Shown piece by piece: positions 9,052 to 17,132 of a stretch of DNA of 62,955 nt (position 1 is the stretch's first letter; every line of letters begins with the position of its first letter). A program made the position numbers and the translations under genes. The stretch spans positions 1 to 62,955 of the forward strand of contig JAEUTG010000011.1 in the NCBI GenBank assembly GCA_016788045.1, read 5' to 3'. This DNA comes from Bacteroidales bacterium (GTDB lineage Bacteria > Bacteroidota > Bacteroidia > Bacteroidales > Lentimicrobiaceae). The notes under the pieces are model-generated. The model had not been told where the DNA came from. It did not search any database and saw only the letters and a list, made by a program, of their open reading frames with translations.

Positions 9052-10545
9052 TTATTTGTTTTTCATTTTGTCTTCGTAAATCCATTCAGCATCCCGGCGT
9101 ATCTGTTCGTCGATGCTGATCTTATTGATGGCTGCTTTTTTTACCATTTCCTGCATCCAGTCGGGAGTACCACGTATTCCCATTTCGTAAATCCTGAGAA
9201 GGTCTCTTTTCTCTGTGTATTTGTCAGGATTGGCTTTGTAGTCATCATAGAACAAGTAATTGGCCTCCTTGTTTATGCGTTCTTCCAGTGAAATGTTCAT
9301 GGCACTGGCTTCCTTAACCATACGGCCGAACTCGTCACCATAACTTCTGATCTGATCGGCAAAAACTTCTTCCGGATCACGGTACCCCGGGAAAAACAGG
9401 TCGTAAAGCTGTTCGTCAAACCCCCAGGCAAAGGCGTGCATAAACCTCTCTGTAATCATAACCGCAATGATATCCCGCTGCAGTACTTCACTGCGGAAGT
9501 CCTTTTCTGTTGCTTTTCCACCTGGTGAACCATCACTTTTGGTGATGTTATTGTTGTAATACCAGAAATCGCAACTGCCGAAAGCTTCGGTTGGAATACG
9601 GTTGTTGAGCCAGTTGAAATAGAAGCTGTCGCCTGCGATCAGCACCTGTGGCCGGGTTTTCCCGCTACCCTGGTCAATCTTTAGCTTCGGATCTGTGGTT
9701 AAGGGATGCTTTATCGGAAAAATCAGGTTCATGGCCAGACCGATGTCGTAATCAGGATGCCTGATGGTGTCACCGATTTCATTGCTTACGATACTCAGAT
9801 CGGGCAGATCGGTTCCCCTGAGCCTTTCAAGGTATTTCAGGGTAGTGTCGGCGGCCAGTACCGATCCGTAATAACTCCAGTGAGTCCCGCATTGGGGAAA
9901 TAAAGGAAACTCCGTTTTCCCTTTGATGGAAAGGAAATACTGGTTAAGGTCCAGTACATTGACTCCCAGGTTGTTTAATTCGCGGCTCAGGACATCGTAA
10001 TTGGAAACTGTTTTCGCAATGTTTCTGTATTTTCCTGGCAGTCTGTCTGAATAGAAACTCCCTTTTCCGGGTTCAAAAATGATGACCAGACTTTTACCGA
10101 GCTTCGAAAGGGTATCCTGCACTGCCCTGAGTTGCCTGGCTTTTTTCTGCCACACTTTTTCACCAACAAAATACTCACCGGTATATTCCCTGATGTAGTC
10201 TTCCTCGAACAACTCACTCTGCTGACCGACGATGACCCCTTCCGCATTGGCTTGCCTGAAGAAACTATAACTGATCTGATTGTTGAGCCTTACCAGGGAG
10301 TTTCTGAAACCGATGTTCTGCTCCAGACGGTTGTTGTATTCTTCCTGAAAGCTTCCGTCAAGCCATGTTTTCCAGGTAAATTCCCCGAAATCGGGCGTCG
10401 CGGTTTCTGTGAATGCTCCTGAAAGCGGTTTTTCATGCACGAAGCCCAGCATTCCCTGTAACCCCGGCATAACAAGGATGACCACCACAAAAGAAAACAG
10501 AAGATTCCTGAAACGTAGGTTTCTCTGACGATCAGCAGATTTCAT
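9052..10545 (-). CDS. AlgX/AlgJ-like SGNH-hydrolase-fold protein (possible O-acetyltransferase)
   Basis: A 497-residue protein with one N-terminal membrane anchor (about residues 14-34) and a periplasmic domain of the AlgX/AlgJ/DHHW type. The early motif FQEEYNNRLEQNIGFRNSLVRLNNQ is typical of these proteins. The nucleophile block is IAGDSFYFNWLNN (Ser in GDS). The usual Asp-x-His pair reads C-G-T-H-W-S, so His is present but Asp is Gly. The C-terminal 100 residues hold two related stretches (MNISLEERINKEANYLFYDD and INKISIDEQIRRDAEWIYED). AlgJ/AlgX homologues acetylate exopolysaccharide with an MBOAT partner, which is not in this window. It sits between two paralogous secreted C1 peptidases, 8 bp from the downstream one, hinting at a shared transcript. 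The substrate is unknown. Confidence 0.75.
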   Translation of the reverse strand: MKSADRQRNLRFRNLLFSFVVVILVMPGLQGMLGFVHEKPLSGAFTETATPDFGEFTWKTWLDGSFQEEYNNRLEQNIGFRNSLVRLNNQISYSFFRQANAEGVIVGQQSELFEEDYIREYTGEYFVGEKVWQKKARQLRAVQDTLSKLGKSLVIIFEPGKGSFYSDRLPGKYRNIAKTVSNYDVLSRELNNLGVNVLDLNQYFLSIKGKTEFPLFPQCGTHWSYYGSVLAADTTLKYLERLRGTDLPDLSIVSNEIGDTIRHPDYDIGLAMNLIFPIKHPLTTDPKLKIDQGSGKTRPQVLIAGDSFYFNWLNNRIPTEAFGSCDFWYYNNNITKSDGSPGGKATEKDFRSEVLQRDIIAVMITERFMHAFAWGFDEQLYDLFFPGYRDPEEVFADQIRSYGDEFGRMVKEASAMNISLEERINKEANYLFYDDYKANPDKYTEKRDLLRIYEMGIRGTPDWMQEMVKKAAINKISIDEQIRRDAEWIYEDKMKNK

Positions 10546-10559
10546 CGGGTGTTTTTTTA

Positions 10560-10567
10560 CAAAAGTA
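10560..10567 (-). promoter_or_regulatory. Putative -7 box for the AlgX-like gene
   Basis: The minus strand reads TACTTTTG, a full match to TAnnTTTG, 14 bases from the ATG of the AlgX-like gene. It would give a very short leader and allow this gene plus the 6173-9043 peptidase to be transcribed together, apart from the upstream peptidase gene. The -33 element is not obvious. Confidence 0.45.
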
Positions 10568-10597
10568 CAACACCCGCATGAATAAAGCGGGTGTTGC
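10568..10597. terminator. Hairpin after the second C1 peptidase gene
   Basis: Inverted repeat AACACCCGC / GCGGGTGTT with loop ATGAATAAA, placed just after the stop codon of the 10603-14208 gene. A strict T-run does not follow on the minus strand (TGTACTTTTG), so termination strength is uncertain. It also abuts the -7 box of the next gene. Confidence 0.5.
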
Positions 10598-10602
10598 AGT
10601 AT

Positions 10603-13600
10603 TTAGTTTCCGGTTCGGATGATTTTTTTCACCAGTATCCCCTGATTTGTGCGCAGCATCAGGGTATAGGACCCGGCCTTCAGGTGCTGAATGTCAGGTT
10701 TGATTTTATAGGTTCCGGCCTGGTGCAGCTTATTCTCCCTGAAGAAGATTGTTCTTCCCTGTTGGTCAAACAGGATGATCTGTACCGGGGAGGCTTCAGC
10801 GAGGGAATACTCAATAAAGAGATCGCCATTTCCGGGGTTAGGAAATACATTAAGCCTGTTTTCTGTCTGCTGTTTTTCACCTGTGGCAGTAGCAACGGCA
10901 TAAGCAGGAAGAATTATATAATCGACACGGGCGCAGTCTTCACCATTGGAGACACTGTAATCTTTCAGGTAATGCCAGGCGAATGTCTGCTCTCCTGCCG
11001 GAATATTGAATGCTGCCCGGGTCCAGTTCCACTCACCGGCCCACTTGCCGTGTTCTTCACTGTTGCTGTAAAAATGAAGGTAATCGTAATTTACTTCAGA
11101 AGAAACTTTAAACCAGAAGGATACAGAATCAGCATAAGCTACATCCCAGGTAAGCAGCAGGTTTGAGGTCTGGTTGTCGTAAATGAGACCTGAACGGGCA
11201 CACCAGTCGCCTTCATGCGCTGAGCCTTCTTCAGTAAACCAGGGTGCATCTCCTCCGGTTACCCAGTCAAAGCCCGAAAATGAACCGTTCTCGAAGGTCT
11301 CGGCGAGTAATCCGGCAATGATGGGAATGGTTTTGAGGTAACTGTAATTGTGATCGCCGGTAACGGATAGGTTGATCTCTACCACATGATACAAAGGGGT
11401 TTCCTGTGCAAGTTTCACACTGAAAACAATGGGCCATAGCTCGTCCGGATGAAGGGTGTCGGTAGTTGAAGGTCCGGAATAAATGGTAAGATAGGGGTCC
11501 CATGAGGAGATGGCCGCCTGTGGATTGGTCAGGGGGACGCCACCGGCATTCAGCAAGGAAAGGTTCAGCAGTACCGTTTCTCCCGGTTCCAGAATACCGT
11601 TGTTGCCATCCACAATTTGCATGGAAGCGATCTCCACGTCAGGCCGGTAGGCTTTGATGGCTAAACTCCTTGACCAACTGCCTTCTGCAGAAACAGCATT
11701 CAGGATAAAAGCAGCAACATGCGAATCCGGTACCTCTTCACTGGCAATAAATTGAAAAGCGCCGGGAATACTGACCGATTCTCCCGGCTGCAATCCAGGG
11801 TAGGATGCCTGGTTCTGGGTCAGCGAAAAGTAGGGGTCAAACGAATTGATGCTGAAATTGAGTGAACCTACACCAAAACTGTTGAGATTGGTGATGTGCA
11901 GGGTCATGCTGACGGTTTCTCCATACGCCACTATACTGTCGCTACCTGCTTCCAGGCTGTAGTTCATTAACAAACCATTGGTGTTGATGTAGAAGGTTCG
12001 GTAGTCTTTCAGGTTGTTCTGATCAGTAGCCGATACCCTGACCGGCAGGTTCTGAAGCAACTCGTTCGACTGTCCGGAAAGGACCCCTTCGGGACTGAGC
12101 TGAATACCCGGGTATTGATTGATGGGTGTATACCTGTTCAGCTGATCTGTCTGGGGTGAAAAATTCTGGTCGTAGGTAAGAATATGGTAATTCAAACCGT
12201 CACCAGCCGAGATGCCGGCATAACGCTCAACATAGGAAGGTAAATTGAACTCGCCATAGTTGATTTCGATTTTTCCGTCAGGGTATAGGCGCGCCGTGGC
12301 ATTGAAGGTACTACCGGAGGCTCCGTTTGAACTCAGACGCCATCTGAAGGTTACATAATCTGCCGATTCTTCGTACCAGATGCCCTCGGCAGAACCACTG
12401 GCTAACAATGGATTCGACATTACAGGGGCAATCATCGGGGTCTGGATGAAATAAGTCCTTCCCTCAATATAATACGGCCAGGGCAACAGTGAATTCTCAA
12501 ACATCAGGTATCCATCTACTGTGGCATATACCTCATTGTAAGTTTGCCCGTAAAACGGAAATTCAAAGGGAAGCTCCACCAGGGCCTTCCCGTTGCTGTT
12601 GGATGATGGCTGAAGTTTCAGGGCGTTAATCTCCTGCATTGTACCAACTGTATCAAAACGGGCATATTCATTAACAAAACTCCAGTGATAGGGGCTTGTG
12701 CCCGAATCAGCTTCCAGTGGTACGGAGAAACTGGTATAGAGCGGAACAGGCATGATGGTGTCGGTAACAATGTTCACCTGGTCAAAATCAGCAGCAACAT
12801 TAACCCATGCCATGGTGACTTCGTTGTTGGACAGGGGCAGCTCATTGGCGGTACTGTTGTGAACCTGAGCCCCGTTGGTATAATCAATGATGGCGAAACT
12901 CCCCAACGCTCCCTGAATGGAACCCAGGGGGTCGTCTTCCTGCACCAGCAGGAAATACCTGGCATCCTGGCCCGGTTCCACATACTGCAGCAGAAGATTC
13001 AGGTCGAGGCCGAATTCAATGGTTTCGTATCCGGTGGTACCCTGCATGGGGTTGCAGCCTCCCTGAAAATCGAAAACAGGATAGTGCAGGATATGCTCTG
13101 GCTCTGTAGCCCCGGGATCGGTGGAGACACCGGCCATTACCCTGACTTTGTCACGGCAGGGGTAGGTGAGGGTGACTTTTGCGGTTAGCTGAGGTTCATG
13201 ATTCCTGACATCAACCACCACCACGGTATTGTTCCAGATGCCTCCCTGCTGAAACTGGTCTGCTACCGATTTGTACATCATGTAGGAAAAGCCCTGATCG
13301 CCCCAGCCACTGATAGATCCGTAGGTGTTTGCCATTTTAAAACCACCGATTTCCCAGTCTTTCATATCAACCACTCCATCGGCGTTGATGTCAATGTCAT
13401 TGGTGTATAGTCCGTCGTTGTTGTAATCCCAGCGGATAGAATCATTATAACCAACGATCGACATGGCGTGGTTTGACGAATTTCCCCAGGCATAGATCAC
13501 ATGTTTTCCAGCTTCCGGGGTTCCTTCCGGAAGCACTGAAGGCGGATGGGTAAATTCAGCATAAAAGCAGCCCAGTCCTCCTGCGGTGGATCCGTTTCCG

Positions 13601-14208
13601 TGATCGTAGATCCAGTTTTTGAGTGTCTGTAATCCTTCCACGGTATTTACTCTGATTGAGTAAACCTCAGTAACTCTGTTGTGCATAGCATTGTAATACA
13701 GGTCGTAACCACTCATCCAGCGCGCTGCCCCTCCGTAGGCCATGCCACCGTAATCTGCTACTGTTGGGTTGCCTGCTTGCTTGAGTATCTCGAAGGTTTC
13801 AAAGAAGCTTACTCCCTGATCAGCGCCTCCGTTGATAAAATTATAGGCAAAATGGGTAGCATATTGGTTCTGGGGCTGATTGCCGGGAACATTTCTGAGA
13901 TAATTCATTTCGTAGGTAAATACCACGCCAATGCTGCTGGCCTGACCGCACTCCAGCCCAACCTGCGCAATCAAGGGTCTGAACCATGGATGGGCAGAGT
14001 TATCTATGGCGTAAGGCAGTGCCCTCCTCAAGGTATTGTCTGACAACCTGAATTCAGGTAGCTGTGAAAGCTTAAGCGAGTCGTAGCTGCTCATGGGTGG
14101 CAACGCTGGGTTGGATGACTGGCTCTCCGGTTTCTGGGCTAAAGAAGAAAACGCAATGGTTAGGGAAACCATTGCGAGGATGGCCTTACGCGCGTAAACG
14201 TTGATCAT
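10603..14208 (-). CDS. C1 (papain-like) cysteine peptidase, large multidomain T9SS cargo
   Basis: A 1201-residue paralogue of the 6173-9043 peptidase. The ATG at 14208 gives a normal signal peptide ending FSSLAQ; the frame's earlier start does not. Catalytic residues: Cys87 in LECGQASS, His247 in NHAMSIVGY and Asn294 in MANTYGS (papain NSWG becomes NTYG). The same double Ca-loop (DYNNDGLYTND, DINADGVVDMKD; about 261-284) lies between His and Asn. Then follow an Ig-like region split by a nidogen-like segment (about 480-720), two CARDB-like domains each with a NGILEPGETVLL-type strand (about 720-960), an approximately 140-residue MAM-like jelly roll (970-1115) also present in the 21155 and 25126 proteins, and a T9SS sorting domain (VFPNPGNGDLF ... 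KKIIRTGN). Confidence 0.92.
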   Translation of the reverse strand: MINVYARKAILAMVSLTIAFSSLAQKPESQSSNPALPPMSSYDSLKLSQLPEFRLSDNTLRRALPYAIDNSAHPWFRPLIAQVGLECGQASSIGVVFTYEMNYLRNVPGNQPQNQYATHFAYNFINGGADQGVSFFETFEILKQAGNPTVADYGGMAYGGAARWMSGYDLYYNAMHNRVTEVYSIRVNTVEGLQTLKNWIYDHGNGSTAGGLGCFYAEFTHPPSVLPEGTPEAGKHVIYAWGNSSNHAMSIVGYNDSIRWDYNNDGLYTNDIDINADGVVDMKDWEIGGFKMANTYGSISGWGDQGFSYMMYKSVADQFQQGGIWNNTVVVVDVRNHEPQLTAKVTLTYPCRDKVRVMAGVSTDPGATEPEHILHYPVFDFQGGCNPMQGTTGYETIEFGLDLNLLLQYVEPGQDARYFLLVQEDDPLGSIQGALGSFAIIDYTNGAQVHNSTANELPLSNNEVTMAWVNVAADFDQVNIVTDTIMPVPLYTSFSVPLEADSGTSPYHWSFVNEYARFDTVGTMQEINALKLQPSSNSNGKALVELPFEFPFYGQTYNEVYATVDGYLMFENSLLPWPYYIEGRTYFIQTPMIAPVMSNPLLASGSAEGIWYEESADYVTFRWRLSSNGASGSTFNATARLYPDGKIEINYGEFNLPSYVERYAGISAGDGLNYHILTYDQNFSPQTDQLNRYTPINQYPGIQLSPEGVLSGQSNELLQNLPVRVSATDQNNLKDYRTFYINTNGLLMNYSLEAGSDSIVAYGETVSMTLHITNLNSFGVGSLNFSINSFDPYFSLTQNQASYPGLQPGESVSIPGAFQFIASEEVPDSHVAAFILNAVSAEGSWSRSLAIKAYRPDVEIASMQIVDGNNGILEPGETVLLNLSLLNAGGVPLTNPQAAISSWDPYLTIYSGPSTTDTLHPDELWPIVFSVKLAQETPLYHVVEINLSVTGDHNYSYLKTIPIIAGLLAETFENGSFSGFDWVTGGDAPWFTEEGSAHEGDWCARSGLIYDNQTSNLLLTWDVAYADSVSFWFKVSSEVNYDYLHFYSNSEEHGKWAGEWNWTRAAFNIPAGEQTFAWHYLKDYSVSNGEDCARVDYIILPAYAVATATGEKQQTENRLNVFPNPGNGDLFIEYSLAEASPVQIILFDQQGRTIFFRENKLHQAGTYKIKPDIQHLKAGSYTLMLRTNQGILVKKIIRTGN

Positions 14209-14315
14209 ACTTGATTGATTTTGGGATTCCCGGACTGTGAAAATAAGAAATAGTTTCATTGTACCTGCAGGGCACTCTGATTTATCGCCATATTGCCTTC
14301 AGGTAACAGGAATAT

Positions 14316-14414
14316 ATAAAAAAAGCCCGCTGTTCAGGCGGGCTTTTTCAGAAAAAATTGTAAGTGTTTACCTGATCACCAGTTTCCGGGTCAGGTTGCC
14401 GTTGGCTGTTTCAA
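14316..14414 (-). repeat. 99-bp duplicated gene-end block, copy 1
   Basis: This block comprises the terminator, 3' UTR and last 15 codons of the FG-GAP gene. It matches 17034-17132 at the same spacing with three mismatches that I can count (96 of 99). The encoded tail ETANGNLTRKLVIR is shared by both proteins. Confidence 0.9.
14318..14348 (-). terminator. Rho-independent terminator of the FG-GAP gene
   Basis: Stem AAAGCCCGC / GCGGGCTTT with loop TGTTCAG (14322-14346 core), followed on the minus strand by a T-run. It lies about 20 bp past the stop codon at 14368. It is nearly identical to the terminator at 17036-17063 and belongs to a 99-bp duplicated block. Confidence 0.85.
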
Positions 14415-15699
14415 TTGTAAGGTAGTAAATGCCGTGGCTGATTTCCGGGCTGATTGTTATCTTTTCCCCTACCTGGTTAATGCTAAAGCCGTTTTTATAA
14501 ATAACCTGCCCGGAGGTGCTGGCAATCCGTAAATTGACATAGCCCATTGTTTTCCCGGTAAACTCAATTGTAAACTTTCCGTGGCTGGGATTGGGAAACA
14601 GCGCAAACTCCAGGGGGAGTTCTGGCTCAGCAAATCCGATGTTTATTTCCGTATTCTCATAATACTTTAGGTTTCCATAATTTTCTCCGGCGAATAAATC
14701 AGCATCCCCGTCGTTGTCGATATCTGCAAAAGCAAGGAATGCATAATAACTTGCTGCTACCAGTCCGAAAGGATTTTCAAGAGGTGCTGCAAATAACGGT
14801 GACGAAACGGTACCGGTGTTCTGGAAGTATTTAATCTTTCCGTAGTATTCTCCTTCAAACAGATCCATATCGCCATCGTGGTCAATATCGGCAAAAGCCG
14901 GAACCCCTATCATATAAGCCTGCTGTATCCCGAAAGGATTCTGGACAGGAAGGGCAAACAAGGGACTCTCAGCGGTGCCTGTGTTCTCATAGAATTTCAT
15001 GTTGCCATAATATTCGGCCACAAAAAGGTCGAGGTCTCCGTCATCATCAATGTCCGTAAGAGCAGGGATTGCAAACTGGGCCGAAGCAGTTAATCCGAAT
15101 GGATTTGCAACTGCAGGAGAGAATGCCGGACTTGCCGGCGTTCCGGTGTTTTCCTGAAACCAGATTGTCCCGTAATAGCCTCCTGAGAATACATCAATGT
15201 CGCCATCCATATCAATATCGGCTGTAGCTATGAATGCCAGCTCTCCGTTCTGGGTTAATCCGAAGACATTGGTCTGACCTGCCGCAAACAAGGGTTGGTT
15301 GACGCTGCCGGTATTTTCATAAAAGAGAATATTCCCTTCGTAGGTTCCTGCCAGCATATCCAGATCATCGTCACCATCAAGGTCAGCAAAAGCAGGAGAA
15401 ATGAAATCTGTCTGAGGGGGTATAAAACCGAACGGATTCTGCAATGGAAGTTGGAAGCTCTGTGCTCTTGAAATCAACGGGAATGAAATGAAAATGGCTG
15501 CCGCTGCCAGTATTTTCTTAAGCTCTGCAGCATTCACAAATCGGTAAAGTCGAAGGAATAAGAAGTTCAGTTTTTTAATAAGATTGTTTTTTACGGTTTC
15601 AGAGAGATATTCCCATTCATGGCTGATAATCAAATGATTAACCTTGTGAGAAAGGTTTCTGAATTCTCTTTTTATTCGGCTGTATCCCTTATTTTGCAT
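14368..15699 (-). CDS. FG-GAP/VCBS repeat protein, T9SS cargo
   Basis: A 443-residue protein. Residues about 100-345 hold five repeats of about 49 residues with the pattern F-A-D-I-D-x-D-G-D-x-D-L-F-x-G-x-Y-Y-G-x-I-x-Y-x-E-N-T-G-T. Each has an Asp-rich calcium-binding loop, as in VCBS/FG-GAP beta-propellers. The C-terminal T9SS sorting domain starts ALFPNPSHGKF and ends NGNLTRKLVIR. The N-terminus is odd: a basic stretch of about 63 residues (MQNKGYSRIKREFRN onward) precedes the hydrophobic segment ILAAAAIFISFPLISRAQ. Residue 1 is the only in-frame Met before that segment, so this is an extended signal peptide or another codon is used. Function is unknown; such propellers often mediate adhesion or glycan contact. 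Confidence 0.88.
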   Translation of the reverse strand: MQNKGYSRIKREFRNLSHKVNHLIISHEWEYLSETVKNNLIKKLNFLFLRLYRFVNAAELKKILAAAAIFISFPLISRAQSFQLPLQNPFGFIPPQTDFISPAFADLDGDDDLDMLAGTYEGNILFYENTGSVNQPLFAAGQTNVFGLTQNGELAFIATADIDMDGDIDVFSGGYYGTIWFQENTGTPASPAFSPAVANPFGLTASAQFAIPALTDIDDDGDLDLFVAEYYGNMKFYENTGTAESPLFALPVQNPFGIQQAYMIGVPAFADIDHDGDMDLFEGEYYGKIKYFQNTGTVSSPLFAAPLENPFGLVAASYYAFLAFADIDNDGDADLFAGENYGNLKYYENTEINIGFAEPELPLEFALFPNPSHGKFTIEFTGKTMGYVNLRIASTSGQVIYKNGFSINQVGEKITISPEISHGIYYLTIETANGNLTRKLVIR

Positions 15700-15846
15700 A
15701 GGTAGATTTTTATTATTGCAATGATGGCTTTGTTCAGGTACTTACAGTGATGGAAATTTCAGCTGAAATTATACTTTTTTTTTGAATGATTGTGGATCAG
15801 TAACGAATAATTCATGAACGGATTTCAGCAATGAAAATTTTAAACC

Positions 15847-16962
15847 TCACCAGGAAGGCTGATCTTGTTCTCCTGATTCGGGATCATGTACTGCCCAGAA
15901 TGTGGTTCCGGGAATGCTTAAGCCGTTTTTGTGTTCAGGCTGCCGGGTATTAAAAATATTTGGCCTTACGGTTTCCGGTAGAATCTGTACATCATAGATT
16001 TCATCTACTGAGGTATGATACCTGATCTCACCTACGAAACTGGCTGTTGGCAGGTGAATTACAGCGATTCCTGCGTTCTGCGATTTATCTGCGATTTTAA
16101 GTTTTGCAAAGGTTGAAGAGTTCTTACGGATTCTTGACAATCCCACAAACAAAAAATCCCGGTAACAGGCCAGCCCCCTCACAAATCCATTGATCCGGCT
16201 AATCGTTTCAAAGGTTCCGGAATGGGTATTCACCCTGATTATTTCGCCTGTCGCTGACAGAAGGAGATAAAGCTCACCAGCAATCATTCTGGGGGAGTGG
16301 GGCATTGCAAGACCTGAAACGATGATTTCGTCTGATTCAACATCCAGTAATACTCCATCTGTTGCTACATGATCACGCCAGCTTTGGAAACTGTTTCCCT
16401 GATTGAAAGCCGTTGCATATTTTGGTTTATTGTCAATCATTACCATTCCGTTCAGATGACAACGGTCTTCTGATTTGAGTTCTTTAATGAAAGGTGGGAC
16501 CCAGTAAGGGATAAAATTATGGCTGTCACCGATCAGCATCAGACAAGAAAAAAGCGTATTTACTGCATAGAGGCCTTTTTCACCCCAGTTGAGGTCATGA
16601 ATGTCAACCGGCCCTGTGTGGTAGGTAACCCGGGGCAGGTATAAGGCATCGTAAATGCCCTGCTTACCCGGGTAACTGGTCGCCAGTTCAGGAGAATTGG
16701 CAAAAACAATCACTTCATCGCGGCACGCAAGGGCCATTCTGCCGTTTTCAGGTTCGAATGTCAGGCCCATGGGTTTGTTGAATGTGCGGGGCAACTGAAT
16801 CAGACTCTCTTCATTTTTCGGAGAAAGAAAAATCACTTTCCCGGCCTGATAGGTTGAAATTGCAATGCTGCACCTGAGCTTCATCAGTAACTCAGGGATA
16901 TTGGGCGTATAACTGCAGCTAAATGGAGCCAGCATATTGTCGCCTGACGGCTTTAATTCCAT
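15847..16962 (-). CDS. TIGR03032 (DUF4915) family protein
   Basis: A 371-residue protein matching my knowledge of the TIGR03032 family. Near the N-terminus it has SIAISTYQAGKVIFL, then FNKPMGLTFEPENGRMAL, DIHDLNWGEKGLYAVNTLFSCL, HLNGMVMIDNKPKYATAFN and MPHSPRMIAGELYLL, which are evenly spaced blade-like strands typical of a beta-propeller. There is no signal peptide and no sorting domain, so it is probably cytoplasmic, unlike its neighbours. The family's biochemical role is not established; some members occur near glycan or peptide-modification genes. It is flanked by two T9SS cargo genes in the same orientation, with separate terminators visible on either side. Confidence 0.85.
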   Translation of the reverse strand: MELKPSGDNMLAPFSCSYTPNIPELLMKLRCSIAISTYQAGKVIFLSPKNEESLIQLPRTFNKPMGLTFEPENGRMALACRDEVIVFANSPELATSYPGKQGIYDALYLPRVTYHTGPVDIHDLNWGEKGLYAVNTLFSCLMLIGDSHNFIPYWVPPFIKELKSEDRCHLNGMVMIDNKPKYATAFNQGNSFQSWRDHVATDGVLLDVESDEIIVSGLAMPHSPRMIAGELYLLLSATGEIIRVNTHSGTFETISRINGFVRGLACYRDFLFVGLSRIRKNSSTFAKLKIADKSQNAGIAVIHLPTASFVGEIRYHTSVDEIYDVQILPETVRPNIFNTRQPEHKNGLSIPGTTFWAVHDPESGEQDQPSW

Positions 16963-17033
16963 GATATTGTTGTTCCGTTATTTTTTCAACGGTTAAAGAT
17001 ATAGGATTATGCTTGGTTAAGCAGTTCAACTGC

Positions 17034-17132
17034 ATAAAAAAAGCCCGCTGTTCAGGCGGGCTTATTCAGAAAAAATGGTAAGTGCTTACCTGATCACCAG
17101 TTTCCGGGTCAGGTTGCCGTTGGCTGTTTCAA
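17034..17132 (-). repeat. 99-bp duplicated gene-end block, copy 2
   Basis: Copy of 14316-14414 with three mismatches. It covers the terminator, 3' UTR and last 15 codons of the C25 peptidase gene. Sequence diverges immediately beyond both ends. Confidence 0.9.
17036..17063 (-). terminator. Rho-independent terminator of the C25 peptidase gene
   Basis: Stem AAGCCCGC / GCGGGCTT with loop TGTTCAG and a seven-base T-run on the minus strand, 23 bp after the stop codon at 17086. It is the near-identical partner of the terminator at 14318-14348. Confidence 0.88.

Noticed and set aside
14700..15400. CRISPR-like regular repeats in the FG-GAP gene
   Set aside because: Periodicity of about 147 bp comes from five VCBS protein repeats; there are no constant repeats with unique spacers.
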